Shown: positions 1 to 10,262 of the stretch, in pieces
Layout: the number at the start of each line of letters is the position of its first letter
Numbering within the stretch: position 1 is the stretch's first letter
Source of the DNA: Obelidium mucronatum
Lineage: Eukaryota > Chytridiomycota > Chytridiomycetes > Chytridiales > Chytriomycetaceae
Length of the DNA: 15,932 nucleotides
Reading direction: 5' to 3'
NCBI GenBank assembly: GCA_025765595.1
Contig: JAIVFH010000531.1
Coordinates: 1-15,932 of the forward strand
Notes under the pieces: model-generated
Seen by the model: the letters and a program-made list of their open reading frames with translations, nothing else
The model's database searches: none
What the model was told of the DNA's origin: nothing
Made by a program: the position numbers and the translations under genes

Positions 1-451
1 GTGTTTCACGGACTCCTGGTTGGAGCAAGCACCGTCATGGACGTCAGCATTCAAAACCAACCGTGAATTCATTACCAATACACTTTGAGAGGTCCGCAAC
101 AAAAACTCGCCAAACACCTGCTGGAAAAGCTGCTCAACGATCGGCTATCTGGACTCACAAATTTTCGCAAACTCAGTTATCACAAATTGGAACAAAGACG
201 AATATTGTTGTGGTCTGTGGAAGGCAGGACAAGGTATCCTTTCAAACACACCTTTTCCTTTTCTTTCAAAGTTTTCACTGTTGAACATCACATCTTTTGG
301 ATTCTACCAGACCATTGCTCCAAGCAACTCAGATTATCTTGCAAAATGGACGGGTGGTCGCTTCATTGAATTTTCAACATCAGGGCATGCACTCTTTGAA
401 CAAGAGCATGAACGTTTTCACCAGTTTTTGAGTTCAGAATTTTTAGTTTAG
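1..451 (+). CDS. Alpha/beta-hydrolase family protein, C-terminal part (gene enters from the left edge)
   Basis: Two exons are visible: from the edge (reading frame starts at base 3) to 233, and 311-451. The 77-nt intron (234-310) has a GTATCC donor and a CTACCAG acceptor and keeps the frame (phase 0). The joined product shows the last third of an alpha/beta-hydrolase: a hydrophobic strand followed by VCGRQD, whose Asp is in the usual place of the acid residue, then APSNSDYLA, then STSGHALFEQ, whose His fits the catalytic histidine. The Ser nucleophile elbow lies outside the window, so substrate and localisation cannot be read. The protein ends FLSSEFLV at a TAG stop (449-451), with TGA two codons later. 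The family call is fairly firm. The 5' 60 bases fit less well, and a small upstream intron cannot be excluded. Confidence 0.75.
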
Positions 452-689
452 AAGTGAATGCTTCATAAATAGTGGGTACCAACGAACCCAACAGTTTAAC
501 AATCAACCTAACAAATCAATCGCTCAAATCCGCTTGTACGAAAGGCGTCTATCATACATATCACCAGATCATATTGAGAAGGCTATAATATTCTCAACCG
601 GAAGCTGTCAGTTTTTAACAGCAAGTTCGTCTTTACATCCTGGTGGAAATCTTAGGCTTATATGGTCCTGTACGATTCAACAGTCAGCA
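452..689. other. Intergenic region between hydrolase and tRNA-Glu
   Basis: No convincing ORF, repeat or RNA gene is seen here. It should hold the 3' UTR of the hydrolase gene and the 5' flank of the tRNA. No AATAAA lies close after the hydrolase stop. Confidence 0.5.
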
Positions 690-761
690 TCCGAAATCGT
701 CTAGTGGCTAAGATTCCGCCCTCTCACGGCGGCGACCGGGGTTCAATTCCCCGTTTCGGAG
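690..761 (+). tRNA. tRNA-Glu (anticodon CTC)
   Basis: A 72-nt cloverleaf without intron. The acceptor stem is 690-696 with 754-760, the discriminator is G761, the anticodon stem is 716-720 with 728-732 (five GC pairs), and the anticodon CTC is at 723-725, reading GAG. The T loop is TTCAATT. A TTTT Pol III terminator follows at 767-770. The sequence is typical of eukaryotic nuclear tRNA-Glu. Confidence 0.95.
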
Positions 762-821
762 AAGCCTTTTCGTTTGCCATCGTTACGCTTATTTGTTGAA
801 GAAGTTTGATTCCGAATTAAA

Positions 822-1088
822 TAGATTCTTGGTGCCGGCATTGTGGCTATTCAGGATAGATCTGTATCCCTACGTCAAAAGGATGTTTGTGTTGGGTATG
901 AATCCCTTTACGCAACCAACCACGAGGCTATTCTGGAAATTATGTCGGAAAACGGTGTCAATTTAGTTCGCGTTGTCGTGCTTCTGACTTTCATTTGGGT
1001 TTGGTTGCAGCGGTATGCTATTCGACATCGATACCTCCGATTTGTGGGGATTTCACGATTTGAAGAAAAGGGGGATTCTGCTGCTTGA
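822..1088 (+). CDS. Doubtful small ORF with one hydrophobic segment
   Basis: An open frame runs from just after a TAG at 822-824 to a TGA at 1086-1088, about 87 codons, with no early ATG. It could be a 3' exon, because the TAG sits in a possible acceptor (AAATAG). It encodes one membrane-like stretch (VVVLLTFIWVWL) followed by a basic segment rich in Arg, Tyr and His. A possible ATTAAA poly(A) signal lies at 1118-1123. No upstream exon was found and tRNA-Glu lies directly 5'. I do not recognise a family. Chance ORF is the main alternative. Confidence 0.2.
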
Positions 1089-1213
1089 TCAGCACAAAAT
1101 CTATCTAGCACACATATATTAAAATCATATCATATATGCACTCGGTTTTTTTATTGAATAGAAACGAAGTTGATCAATGCTCAACAGGATGTTAAAAGAA
1201 CAGAGGAAGAATC

Positions 1214-1591
1214 TTAGATACAGTTTCCATAGATAACACCACCGTAGTTGTTTCCAGCAACTGGAGTACACTTGAATCCAGTGTGGCAGATTGGGCCAGA
1301 GATCTGCACGTTGCTTGGGATAGATGGAAGAGACGCGCTCAAGACATCAGAGGAGGCATCTCCGGCACAGTATTCTCCATAGGCGGCAATTGGTCTGCAG
1401 ATACCCTGCACGCCAGCCTTGAGCTGGTCGGCGAAGGAGTAGTGCCAGCAGTCGACGGTTTCGTAACAATCGCTCTTGGCTTTGCAAGGAGAGCCTGGAC
1501 GACCACCGTCTGGGGAGCAGTTGGGACCGTTGCAGACAGGTGCAGCAGAGACGGCGATGGCTGTGAAGGCAAGAATAGCAGTGAATTGCAT
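1214..1591 (-). CDS. Small secreted cysteine-rich protein, copy 1
   Basis: A single-exon gene of 125 residues starting MQFTAILAFTAIAVSAAP, a clear signal peptide of about 17 residues, so the product is probably secreted. The mature part has ten cysteines (five possible disulfides), in the motifs NGPNCSPDGG, GSPCKAKSDCYETVDCW, GICRP, YCAGD and ICHTGFKC, ending GNCI. It stops at TAA and AATAAA (minus strand) lies at 1150-1155. A CATAAAAA element at 1646-1653 is a plausible TATA-like box. Its paralog lies head to head at 2197-2568 and shares a 157-nt identical core. I do not recognise the family. Effector, cell-wall or defence protein are all possible and none is shown. Confidence 0.85.
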   Translation of the reverse strand: MQFTAILAFTAIAVSAAPVCNGPNCSPDGGRPGSPCKAKSDCYETVDCWHYSFADQLKAGVQGICRPIAAYGEYCAGDASSDVLSASLPSIPSNVQISGPICHTGFKCTPVAGNNYGGVIYGNCI

Positions 1592-2196
1592 CTTTGGTTA
1601 TTCAAGTTGTGTTTGATGGGATTGAAAGGCGCGGAATCGGGTGCCTTTTTATGGAAATTCGTTATCATCCAGTGTGCGACAGGCGAAAAAAGGGTTTTGC
1701 TGGGGCTGGTCTCTGCATTTTGCTTATCGAATAATTGCGAGAACTTTGATACCAGTGTTTCGGCTTGGAATGTGGCTGGTTGTGCTGGACCAAAACCCCA
1801 AAAAAGGGTTGTGGGCTTGAATCCCATTTGCCCTATCTTGACATTTGCGTTGATCAGTGTACAGTTCGTGTGTATAGCAGGTGGTTGGATCACCGTTGGC
1901 TTTGGATTCCATCGACGAGACTTGGTGTGTACATCAATGCTTGCTTTATACATCCGGCATATACATTTCTTGGATTCTGGCACATGCACATTTCAATGTC
2001 AACCCTGTTTTGTCTCGTGTCTTGCTTCAATCGTGTCAACCAGCCCCAGTCAAGCCTGTGTGCGTTATCCCGCGTTATCACTCAGAACAACGTGTTTAAT
2101 CACTTTTGTTATCAATATCATCAATTCTTTTCTGAAAACTATAAATGACATGGTACACTCCCCTGAAATTCGCTCAAACCAACAAATAAACCAAAG
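1592..2196. promoter_or_regulatory. Divergent promoter spacer between the secreted-protein paralogs
   Basis: This 605-bp region separates two head-to-head start codons and has no convincing gene. A TATA-like element lies on each side: CATAAAAA on the minus strand (1646-1653) and TATAAAT at 2140-2146, each about 50-60 nt from its ATG. Both start codons are preceded by the same ACCAAAG context. A small hairpin-capable motif (AACCC, seven-base loop, GGGTT) occurs near 1795-1811. Long ORFs crossing this region are antisense to the paralogs and are not credible. Confidence 0.6.
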
Positions 2197-2568
2197 ATGC
2201 AATTCACTGTCCTTCTTGCCTTCGCTGCCATCACCGTCTCTGCTGCCTGCACCGGTCCCAACTGCTCTCCAGACGGCGGTCGTCCAGGTTCTCCATGCAA
2301 GGCCAAGAGCGACTGTTACGAAACCGTCGACTGCTGGCACTACTCCTTCGCCGACCAGCTCAAGGCTGGCGTGCAGGGTATCTGCAGACCAATTGCCGCC
2401 TATGGAGAATACTGTGCCGGAGATGCCTCCTCTGATGTCTTGAGCGCGTCTCTTCCATCTATCCCAAGCAGCGTGCAGATCTCTGGCCCAATCTGCCACA
2501 TTGGATTCAAGTGCATTCCAGTTGCTGGAAACAGCTACGGCGGTGCTGTCTATGGAAACTGTCTCTAA
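2197..2568 (+). CDS. Small secreted cysteine-rich protein, copy 2
   Basis: A single-exon gene of 123 residues starting MQFTVLLAFAAITVSA, a signal peptide with likely cleavage near residue 16. Ten cysteines occur in the same order as in the copy at 1214-1591, and the central part of the protein is identical. The differences cluster in the signal peptide, in the first mature residues (ACTGPNC here, APVCNGPNC there) and in the last 30 residues. It stops at TAA and has AATAAA at 2658-2663. TATAAAT at 2140-2146 is the likely TATA box. An intact signal peptide and conserved cysteines in both copies suggest both are functional. No family recognised. Confidence 0.85.
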   Translation: MQFTVLLAFAAITVSAACTGPNCSPDGGRPGSPCKAKSDCYETVDCWHYSFADQLKAGVQGICRPIAAYGEYCAGDASSDVLSASLPSIPSSVQISGPICHIGFKCIPVAGNSYGGAVYGNCL

Positions 2569-2816
2569 GCCAGCTACATGTATTCGTACCTGACTTGAAT
2601 TTTCTTTTGAGTGTTCGTTTGAATCTTTTTATGCGTCCTACTTCCTTGTGTCTATAAAATAAAATGGAGTACATAAATATTTCATAGATGCGATTGCTTG
2701 TTTGCCAAGTTAGTTGAGTATTTATAGTCGTTGGCAGAGGTCAAGACTGGATTGTGGCCATTCATTTGTGTGATGGGTGCAAAACGATTGGCTAAGATAC
2801 AAACATCTTACAGAGC
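2569..2816. other. 3' flank of secreted copy 2 and of the CTA tRNA
   Basis: Holds AATAAA (2658-2663) for the plus-strand gene and the probable Pol III terminator for the minus-strand tRNA. Nothing else is seen. Confidence 0.5.
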
Positions 2817-2888
2817 TGACCCCTACGCGATTTGAACGCGCAACCTTTCGCTTTAGAGACGAACGCGCTACCGTTGCGCCAAGGAGTC
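2817..2888 (-). tRNA. Putative amber-suppressor tRNA: tRNA-Trp-like body with anticodon CTA
   Basis: Read on the minus strand, 72 nt fold as a full cloverleaf. The acceptor stem GACTCCT pairs with AGGGGTC (one T:G wobble) and A is the discriminator. The D stem is GCGC/GCGC and the anticodon stem TTCGT/GCGAA. The seven-base loop is CTCTAAA, so positions 34-36 are CTA (complement of 2854-2856), which pairs with UAG. The T stem is GCGCG/CGCGT and the T loop TTCAAAT. The A box (TGGCGCAACGG) and B box (GTTCAAATC) fit Pol III consensus. A TTTT terminator (minus strand) lies at 2781-2784. The body closely resembles animal and fungal tRNA-Trp, from which one C35-to-T change gives CTA. Charging cannot be read from the gene; a silent or decoy gene is the alternative. 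Confidence 0.85.
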
Positions 2889-3047
2889 ATGTTGTGGTAT
2901 CAGCGTAGCAAAAACAAGAGGTTCTACATTCAAAATTGGTGGCCGAACTTTGGAGGATAAGATACATGCAAATAAATATAGAAGAATGACAATACAATCA
3001 ATCAAGTTACGTGTAATATTAGAATGGGAGTATAAAGAAATGCAACA

Positions 3048-4230
3048 CTATAGCAATAGAATGTGTGCAGGGTAAGGCGGTAACGCATGAAAGCCTTCAA
3101 AGCAAGATTTACACCAGTAGCATGGGTTAGTTGGTGCGCGCTCATTATTTATTGTCATATGGCTTAAGTTTGATTAGTTCAGTAAACCGATTCAGTGTTA
3201 TCGTTGAAACATACGTGGAGTTGAAGCGATCGCATATTTGACATTTTGGATTAATGGCAGACTTCGATTGCCAGGTTGTTATTGGGTATAAGCTGGAGTC
3301 TCTTTCATCCTTTGCGTGAATTAGCCTGGCAAAACGAAAAAAAGAGTCATTCCAAGCGACCATTCTTGTAAAAGCGCAAGTTGCAAACCTCACATCCCGA
3401 AAAACAATGATATGTGCACATGTTGCTTGATGAAGGTATAAATAAGGGCAGTTCAGACGAATTGATAATTCTATAAACTTGGATTCCTGCATTTTCTTCT
3501 GAACGATTGATTCTGTTCCAAAATATTCCAGTCGGGCTGAATCTTCCTTAATCCAATCAACAATGGCCCTGTCTCGAATCAATTTGGAAGTTTCGTAAAA
3601 CCGAACTGAAACTTACGATGAATAGTTTTTAAAGCTCCGTGTGCGTGTATCGTTGTAGAAACAACCCTCAATATAAAAAAACCCTGACAAGTCTTTTGGA
3701 ATCTTGATCAAAGACGCTGCAGTTCTTTCGTGTCCTTCTATGAACGAATGAGAAACGTGATTCGATGCACAATGCCTTCCCAAAGCTTCTTTGAGACTCG
3801 TCAATGGCTGCGACCCCATCACGTCCAGTTCCACCAACACTTCCGAACGATAGTCCCCGCCTTTGAATACTGCAATAGTAAGGATAATTTCAGGTGATAT
3901 TTGCTCATTGATGGGAGGTATTGAGTTGCTGGGGCCAGTTTGTCGTTCAATGGTTGGAGGGACGGGTTTTACAGCCCAGTTCGGCTTTGGCTTGTATTCT
4001 ATTCTGTTGACCAGAAGGGCGGATTTATCCGAACGCGATGAGTTAGATTGCTGGCTGTCTTTAACTTCCTGAGTGTTATCCGACGCTTCAGCAGTTAGAG
4101 TAGCCATGACCTTCTGTACTCGCTCAGCCTTTGCCTGAAATAGCTTGAGATCAATAAGCTCTGACTGAGCGCTTAGACTATTAATCCATCTCAGATACTT
4201 CTGCCTAGATGATGTGCTAGCAGAACTCAT
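3048..4230 (-). CDS. SNAPC3: snRNA-activating protein complex subunit 3 (SNAP50 family)
   Basis: Three exons on the minus strand: 4230-3617, 3568-3215 and 3162-3048, giving 360 residues. Intron 1 is only 48 nt (GTAAGT...GACAG). Intron 2 is 52 nt (GTATGT...CTTAAG, with a CTAAT branch site). Phases match at both joins. Family marks in order: GFFYIEGCFYND, YLYLHQATCAHIIVFRDVRF, the zinc ligands KCQIC, and the last zinc pair in NPCYWCKSCFEGFH. This is the C-terminal SNAP50 zinc domain, the DNA-contacting part of SNAPc, which binds the proximal element of Pol II and Pol III snRNA promoters in the nucleus. Without exon 3 the protein would lose its last zinc ligands, so an end at the TAA near 3145 is rejected. 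The real stop is TAG (3048-3050). The gene shares a 29-bp start-to-start region with SmF. Confidence 0.92.
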
Positions 4231-4259
4231 TCAAAGTTAAAACTTGAAGAAAAAAAAGT
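4231..4259. promoter_or_regulatory. 29-bp divergent promoter/5' region between SNAPC3 and SmF
   Basis: The ATG of SNAPC3 (4228-4230, minus) and the ATG of SmF (4260-4262, plus) are separated by only 29 A-rich bases. Core promoters and 5' UTRs must therefore overlap, or transcription of each gene must start inside the other. No TATA box is evident. Confidence 0.8.
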
Positions 4260-4730
4260 ATGGACTTCCAACCTGTGAACCCCAAGCCTTTCCTCAACGG
4301 CCTCACTGGAAAGCCAGTAATGATTAAGCTCAAGTGGGGTCAGGAGTACAAGGGTTTTATGACCAGCGTGGACTCTTATATGAATGTTCAGGTAGGTTTG
4401 GTTGCGCAGTCTACCTTATAAATTAATCGAAAGGCCGTCGGTTTGCTAACAAGTTGTTTCACTTCCATTAGCTTGCAAATGCTGAAGAATTTGTGGATGG
4501 CGCTAGTACGGGTGTGTTGGGCGAGGTTCTCATCAGGTAGAGTTACCACAACCTTCTTGATGAAAAGGATCGTACACACTGGACCAGTATGGCAAATTGA
4601 TGTCGTATGAGAACGGAGATATTCCCTCAAAATGTTGTGTAATCGAAACTGTGACATTAACAAAATCAATAGGTGCAACAACATTCTGTATGTGAGACAG
4701 ATTCCTGAAGACGACGACATGGCTTTGTAA
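4260..4730 (+). CDS. SNRPF: Small nuclear ribonucleoprotein F (SmF)
   Basis: Three exons, 4260-4391, 4472-4536 and 4673-4730, give 84 residues. Intron 1 (80 nt) has GTAGGT, a CTAAC branch site and CATTAG. Intron 2 (136 nt, the longest intron modelled here) ends CAATAG. The Sm1 motif is seen in [20 protein letters not shown] and in [16 protein letters not shown]. The Sm2 motif is [14 protein letters not shown]. It ends in the acidic tail EDDDMAL. The match to SmF is nearly end to end. SmF is one of seven subunits of the Sm ring that binds U1, U2, U4 and U5 snRNAs in the spliceosome. It stops at TAA, with AATAAA at 4753-4758. Confidence 0.96.
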
Positions 4731-4874
4731 TTTATAACGAATGAGGAAGTTGAATAAATTCCGACATCAATCCATAAAACCCGCAACTCATTCGAATCTG
4801 CTTACAGGAAAGCTTGAAATCTTGAGAGCTCAAAGCGAAATTGCACACACTTTTATTGGACAGTTGACTTTTAT

Positions 4875-7220
4875 TTACCACATTGCTACTCTGTCAGCCT
4901 TTGGAACAAACATTGGGTCCCCTTCTTTGACGTTGAACGCTTCGTAAAAGTAGTCAATATTCTTCACCAAATTGCAGCGAACGTTTCCGGGCGAGTGTGG
5001 GTCTGAGGCCAATTGATTCACCAGGAACGCATCAGTTTCTTTGGTCTTCCAGATATTTGCCCAAGAGAAGAAGAAGATTCTCAAGAGAGCAAGGCGAGCC
5101 TCTTCGGTTTTTACAACACCCTCAGCACGCTTCAACAAAGCTTGCAAGGCCAGACTGATTCCACCCAAGTCAGCCAAATTCTCTCCCATTGTCAACTTGC
5201 AGTTCAAAGAGTGAGTCTTTCCAGTTGATTCTTCGACAAATGACCATCCCTGCTTCTCCATACAATCGCACTTGGACTTGAACAAGCCAGAATCAGTTTC
5301 GGTCCACCAGTCACGGACGTTTCCTTCTCCATCAAAGCTACGACCCTGATCGTCGAATCCATGAGTAATTTCGTGAGCAATCACAGCAGTGATTCCACCA
5401 AAGTTGACAGCATCCAACAGGAGTTCATCGTTGGCAAGAATTGCGCGATCGGATGGGTCCACTTCATAGGTAACAACATCGAGGCTCCTTGCATAAAATG
5501 GTGGCTGGATAATGGCAGCTGGGAACAAAATTTCGTTTTCTTGGGGGTTGTAGAAAGCGTTGACAACTTGGGGTGGAATAAACCACTCCGTCTTGTCCAC
5601 TGGACCATTGATTATCGCCAAAAATTCAGTCTTGTGCTTGAAAGCGGCAACCTTTTTCTTCATATCCCACAAAGAATCAGCAGATTCAAACACCAAGTCA
5701 TCATAGAGCTTCCACACATCAGGGAACCCAATCTTGGTGCTGAATTGACTCAACTTCAACTTGGCGGCTTCTTTGGTGACGTCAGTCAACCAGTCATTGC
5801 GGGTGATGGAAGCTTCCATAACAGCCACAACTTCGGCAATCATTCCAATAACCCTCTCCTTGTCCTCGCTACTGAAGTAACGAGACACATAGACTTTACC
5901 CAACAAAAAGCCAACCCATTCGTTGATGAGGGCAACAGATCGCTTTTCTGCGCTCTTCTGTTCCTTTTGGCCTCTCAATTTACGAGCGTAAAAGTCAAAG
6001 AACTCCTCGTCGAGCTCACGGGTACAGTACTCCTTAGCAGCATGAATCGCCTTGTATTGCAAGTAAGCACGCAAGTCGTCACGGTTGGCCTCGTCAAACA
6101 AGATAGAAAAGACGCGACGGAAGTAGTCACCATCAAAGACAATAACTTGCTCGACCTTTTCAGCAGGACCTTCTGGGTAGTTCTTGGAGTAGTTGGCTTG
6201 CAAGACTGGACGCAAACCAAGTTCCTCATAGAGAGTTTCCATAAAGTTGGAAATACGGGTTTGTTGCTCCGGTGTGACGGTAACTGGAGCAGCATCGCCA
6301 GCCTCGTAGTTGTTCAACTTGTCCTCCAAAAACTTCAACTCGTTGATTCCAGAAACAAATGCATTCAAGGTAGTTGGGTTGTAGTACTTTGTAAACTCAC
6401 GTTCTTGGTGACTCTTCATCTTGATATAGGCAAGCTTGGTCTCAAATCTTACGACGGCATTTGCAAAGTCGGGAGCCAAACGGTCCGCACCAATCAATGT
6501 GGAAACAGCGTTCAAGTGAGCCAAGAAAGCTTCACGCTTGGCAGCAAAGTTCTCCTCAAAGTAGAAGTCACGGGTTGGAAGGGACAAGTTGTTTTCACCC
6601 AACCCGAGAACCTTGTGGTTCGAGTCTTCCAAGTGTGCAATTTCAAAGAGTTTCACTGGTTGGTCGATTCCAAGGGTTTGGGAGAGCGCGAAATAAGCGG
6701 CAAGGCCTTCATCTGTGTTCTGGCAGAGATATTTCTCAATAGTGGCGAGTCCATCGTGTACTGGGGTGTATGAACCAGTGGAAGACTCGGATGTCCAGTC
6801 TTTGAAACGGTCCATAGACGCTTTCCAAACGGCAGCAATCTTAGCTTCATCAATGTTGGCAGGCTCACTGCTGACAAGTTCTTGCAAGAGACTGATTTGT
6901 GTCTTGAGACTCGAATCAATTAAGGCCAGGAAAGATCCCCAAGCTGGGTACTATAAAAACAATAAATGTGTTAGAATGCCAGCAGCAGTGGGGGGACAAT
7001 GTCGCTGACTCAATATCACCTCGTCAGGGATCACAACATTTGGATCATTGAGCCAGGCATGATTCGCATGCTTGTAAAAGTCTTCGTGAGGGCCTGGTCT
7101 CGCGGCCAAGGCGGCAGCAATCAGTTCGTACACAGTCTTACTGTGTGTGGTAACCGTCTTTGATCCGTCCTGGGCGACGGTTGTTGTCGTAGTCTTGGTG
7201 GTAGTTTTGGAGTACGGCAT
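4875..7220 (-). CDS. Neprilysin-family (M13) zinc endopeptidase, bacterial PepO type
   Basis: Two exons, 7220-7020 and 6950-4875, give 758 residues; the 69-nt intron has GTGATA and TATAG. The start is the ATG of MPYSKTTTK. No signal peptide or membrane anchor is seen, unlike animal neprilysins, so a cytosolic place is likely. Motifs: NAFYNP (531-536), which holds the peptide backbone; zinc site HEITH (593-597); third zinc ligand Glu657 in GENLADLGG, with Asp661; DPHSPG with His719 and Arg725. The C-terminus FNVKEGDPM...DRVAMW resembles bacterial oligopeptidase O rather than the disulfide-bonded CRVW end of animal enzymes. There is a Thr-rich N-terminus and about 20 extra residues between QPPFY and DAVNFGG. 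Expected role: cleavage of oligopeptides. The stop codon is TAA, with AATAAA (minus) at 4852-4857, and the gene is convergent with SmF. Confidence 0.93.
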
Positions 7221-7450
7221 TGAATGTTGGGGATGTTTTTCTTTTCCAATGCAGATCTCGAATTTTGTTGATGTGGAGATCGGGTGGCGTTCAACGGAAA
7301 CCGTGGGCCTTCGGGAGACAACTTCCGACAATTTACATTGAAAGAAACAAAGAAACTAAAGAGTTTTATATCCCCTCATCAGGCTACTTGCCAAAACTGA
7401 TACACAAGAAAGAGAGAGAGAGCGAGCGAGACACTTCAACAACAAAGAAT
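7221..7450. other. Short intergenic region between MTHFR end and M13 peptidase start
   Basis: Holds the upstream region of the peptidase gene and the 3' flank of MTHFR, both on the minus strand. A purine tract rich in GA repeats lies near 7408-7431 (pyrimidine-rich on the transcribed strand). No gene is seen. Confidence 0.5.
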
Positions 7451-9816
<2,366 letters not shown>

Positions 9817-10262
9817 GGTTGTTGGGTAGTTTTTTTTTTTCCAACTTTTGGGGTTGTTGGTTGACACGTTTTCGAAAACACCTATACTACTTCACTATAA
9901 TCTAACTTCTTCGAATTCATGGACCTTTCGGAAATGTAAATTCTATTCAGCACATGTTTGGACCCCATATGTTTTGCTCTTATTTTTATTTAATTATTTT
10001 CTTTTATGCTGTTTTATTATTTAACTGTTAATTCAATTAGTTACATTATTCAAAACTAATAAATACTTGGGGTTAAAATTTCCGGTTGGCTTATGACATG
10101 GTGCAACTTTCAGGATAGTCACAATAGAGCTCAAGTGTCATTGCACAAGTTTCCAATCTGCACTAGAACCCAAGCAAGCTGTGGGATAATAATTCGTAAA
10201 AGTGTGCCACAGCTGTGATTTCAGTTCTGAAATTTTAATCAAGGAAAAAATATTCGAAATTA
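9817..10262. promoter_or_regulatory. AT-rich divergent region between MTHFR and carboxypeptidase
   Basis: A 446-bp region upstream of both genes, with a T-run near 9831-9840 close to the MTHFR start. It may hold a 5' exon of the carboxypeptidase: an ATG at 9954 opens a 24-codon hydrophobic stretch (see findings). Nothing else is evident. Confidence 0.5.

Larger units (their letters stand above)
1214..2568. repeat. Imperfect inverted repeat formed by the paralog pair
   Basis: The two coding sequences form arms of about 370 bp in opposite orientation around a 605-bp spacer. The stretch 1312-1468 is the exact reverse complement of 2314-2470 (157 nt, no mismatch). Differences appear on both sides, starting at 1311/2471 and 1469/2313. 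Recent local duplication followed by gene conversion explains the pattern best. Confidence 0.85.

Noticed and set aside
1283..2443. 386-codon plus-strand ORF across the secreted-protein pair
   Set aside because: It is antisense to copy 1 and out of frame with copy 2. It is long only because the arms are inverted copies of each other, and it shows no family motif.
3145..3147. TAA as the end of SNAPC3
   Set aside because: A GTATGT donor upstream and a CTTAAG acceptor join in phase to an exon carrying the last zinc ligands typical of the family.
4537..4672. C/D-box snoRNA in SmF intron 2
   Set aside because: A C-box-like TTGATGA is present at 4557-4563, but no CTGA D box exists in the intron and no terminal stem is seen.
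5361..6773. 470-codon plus-strand ORF
   Set aside because: It lies wholly antisense to the M13 peptidase, whose motifs are clear. It is a codon-bias shadow.
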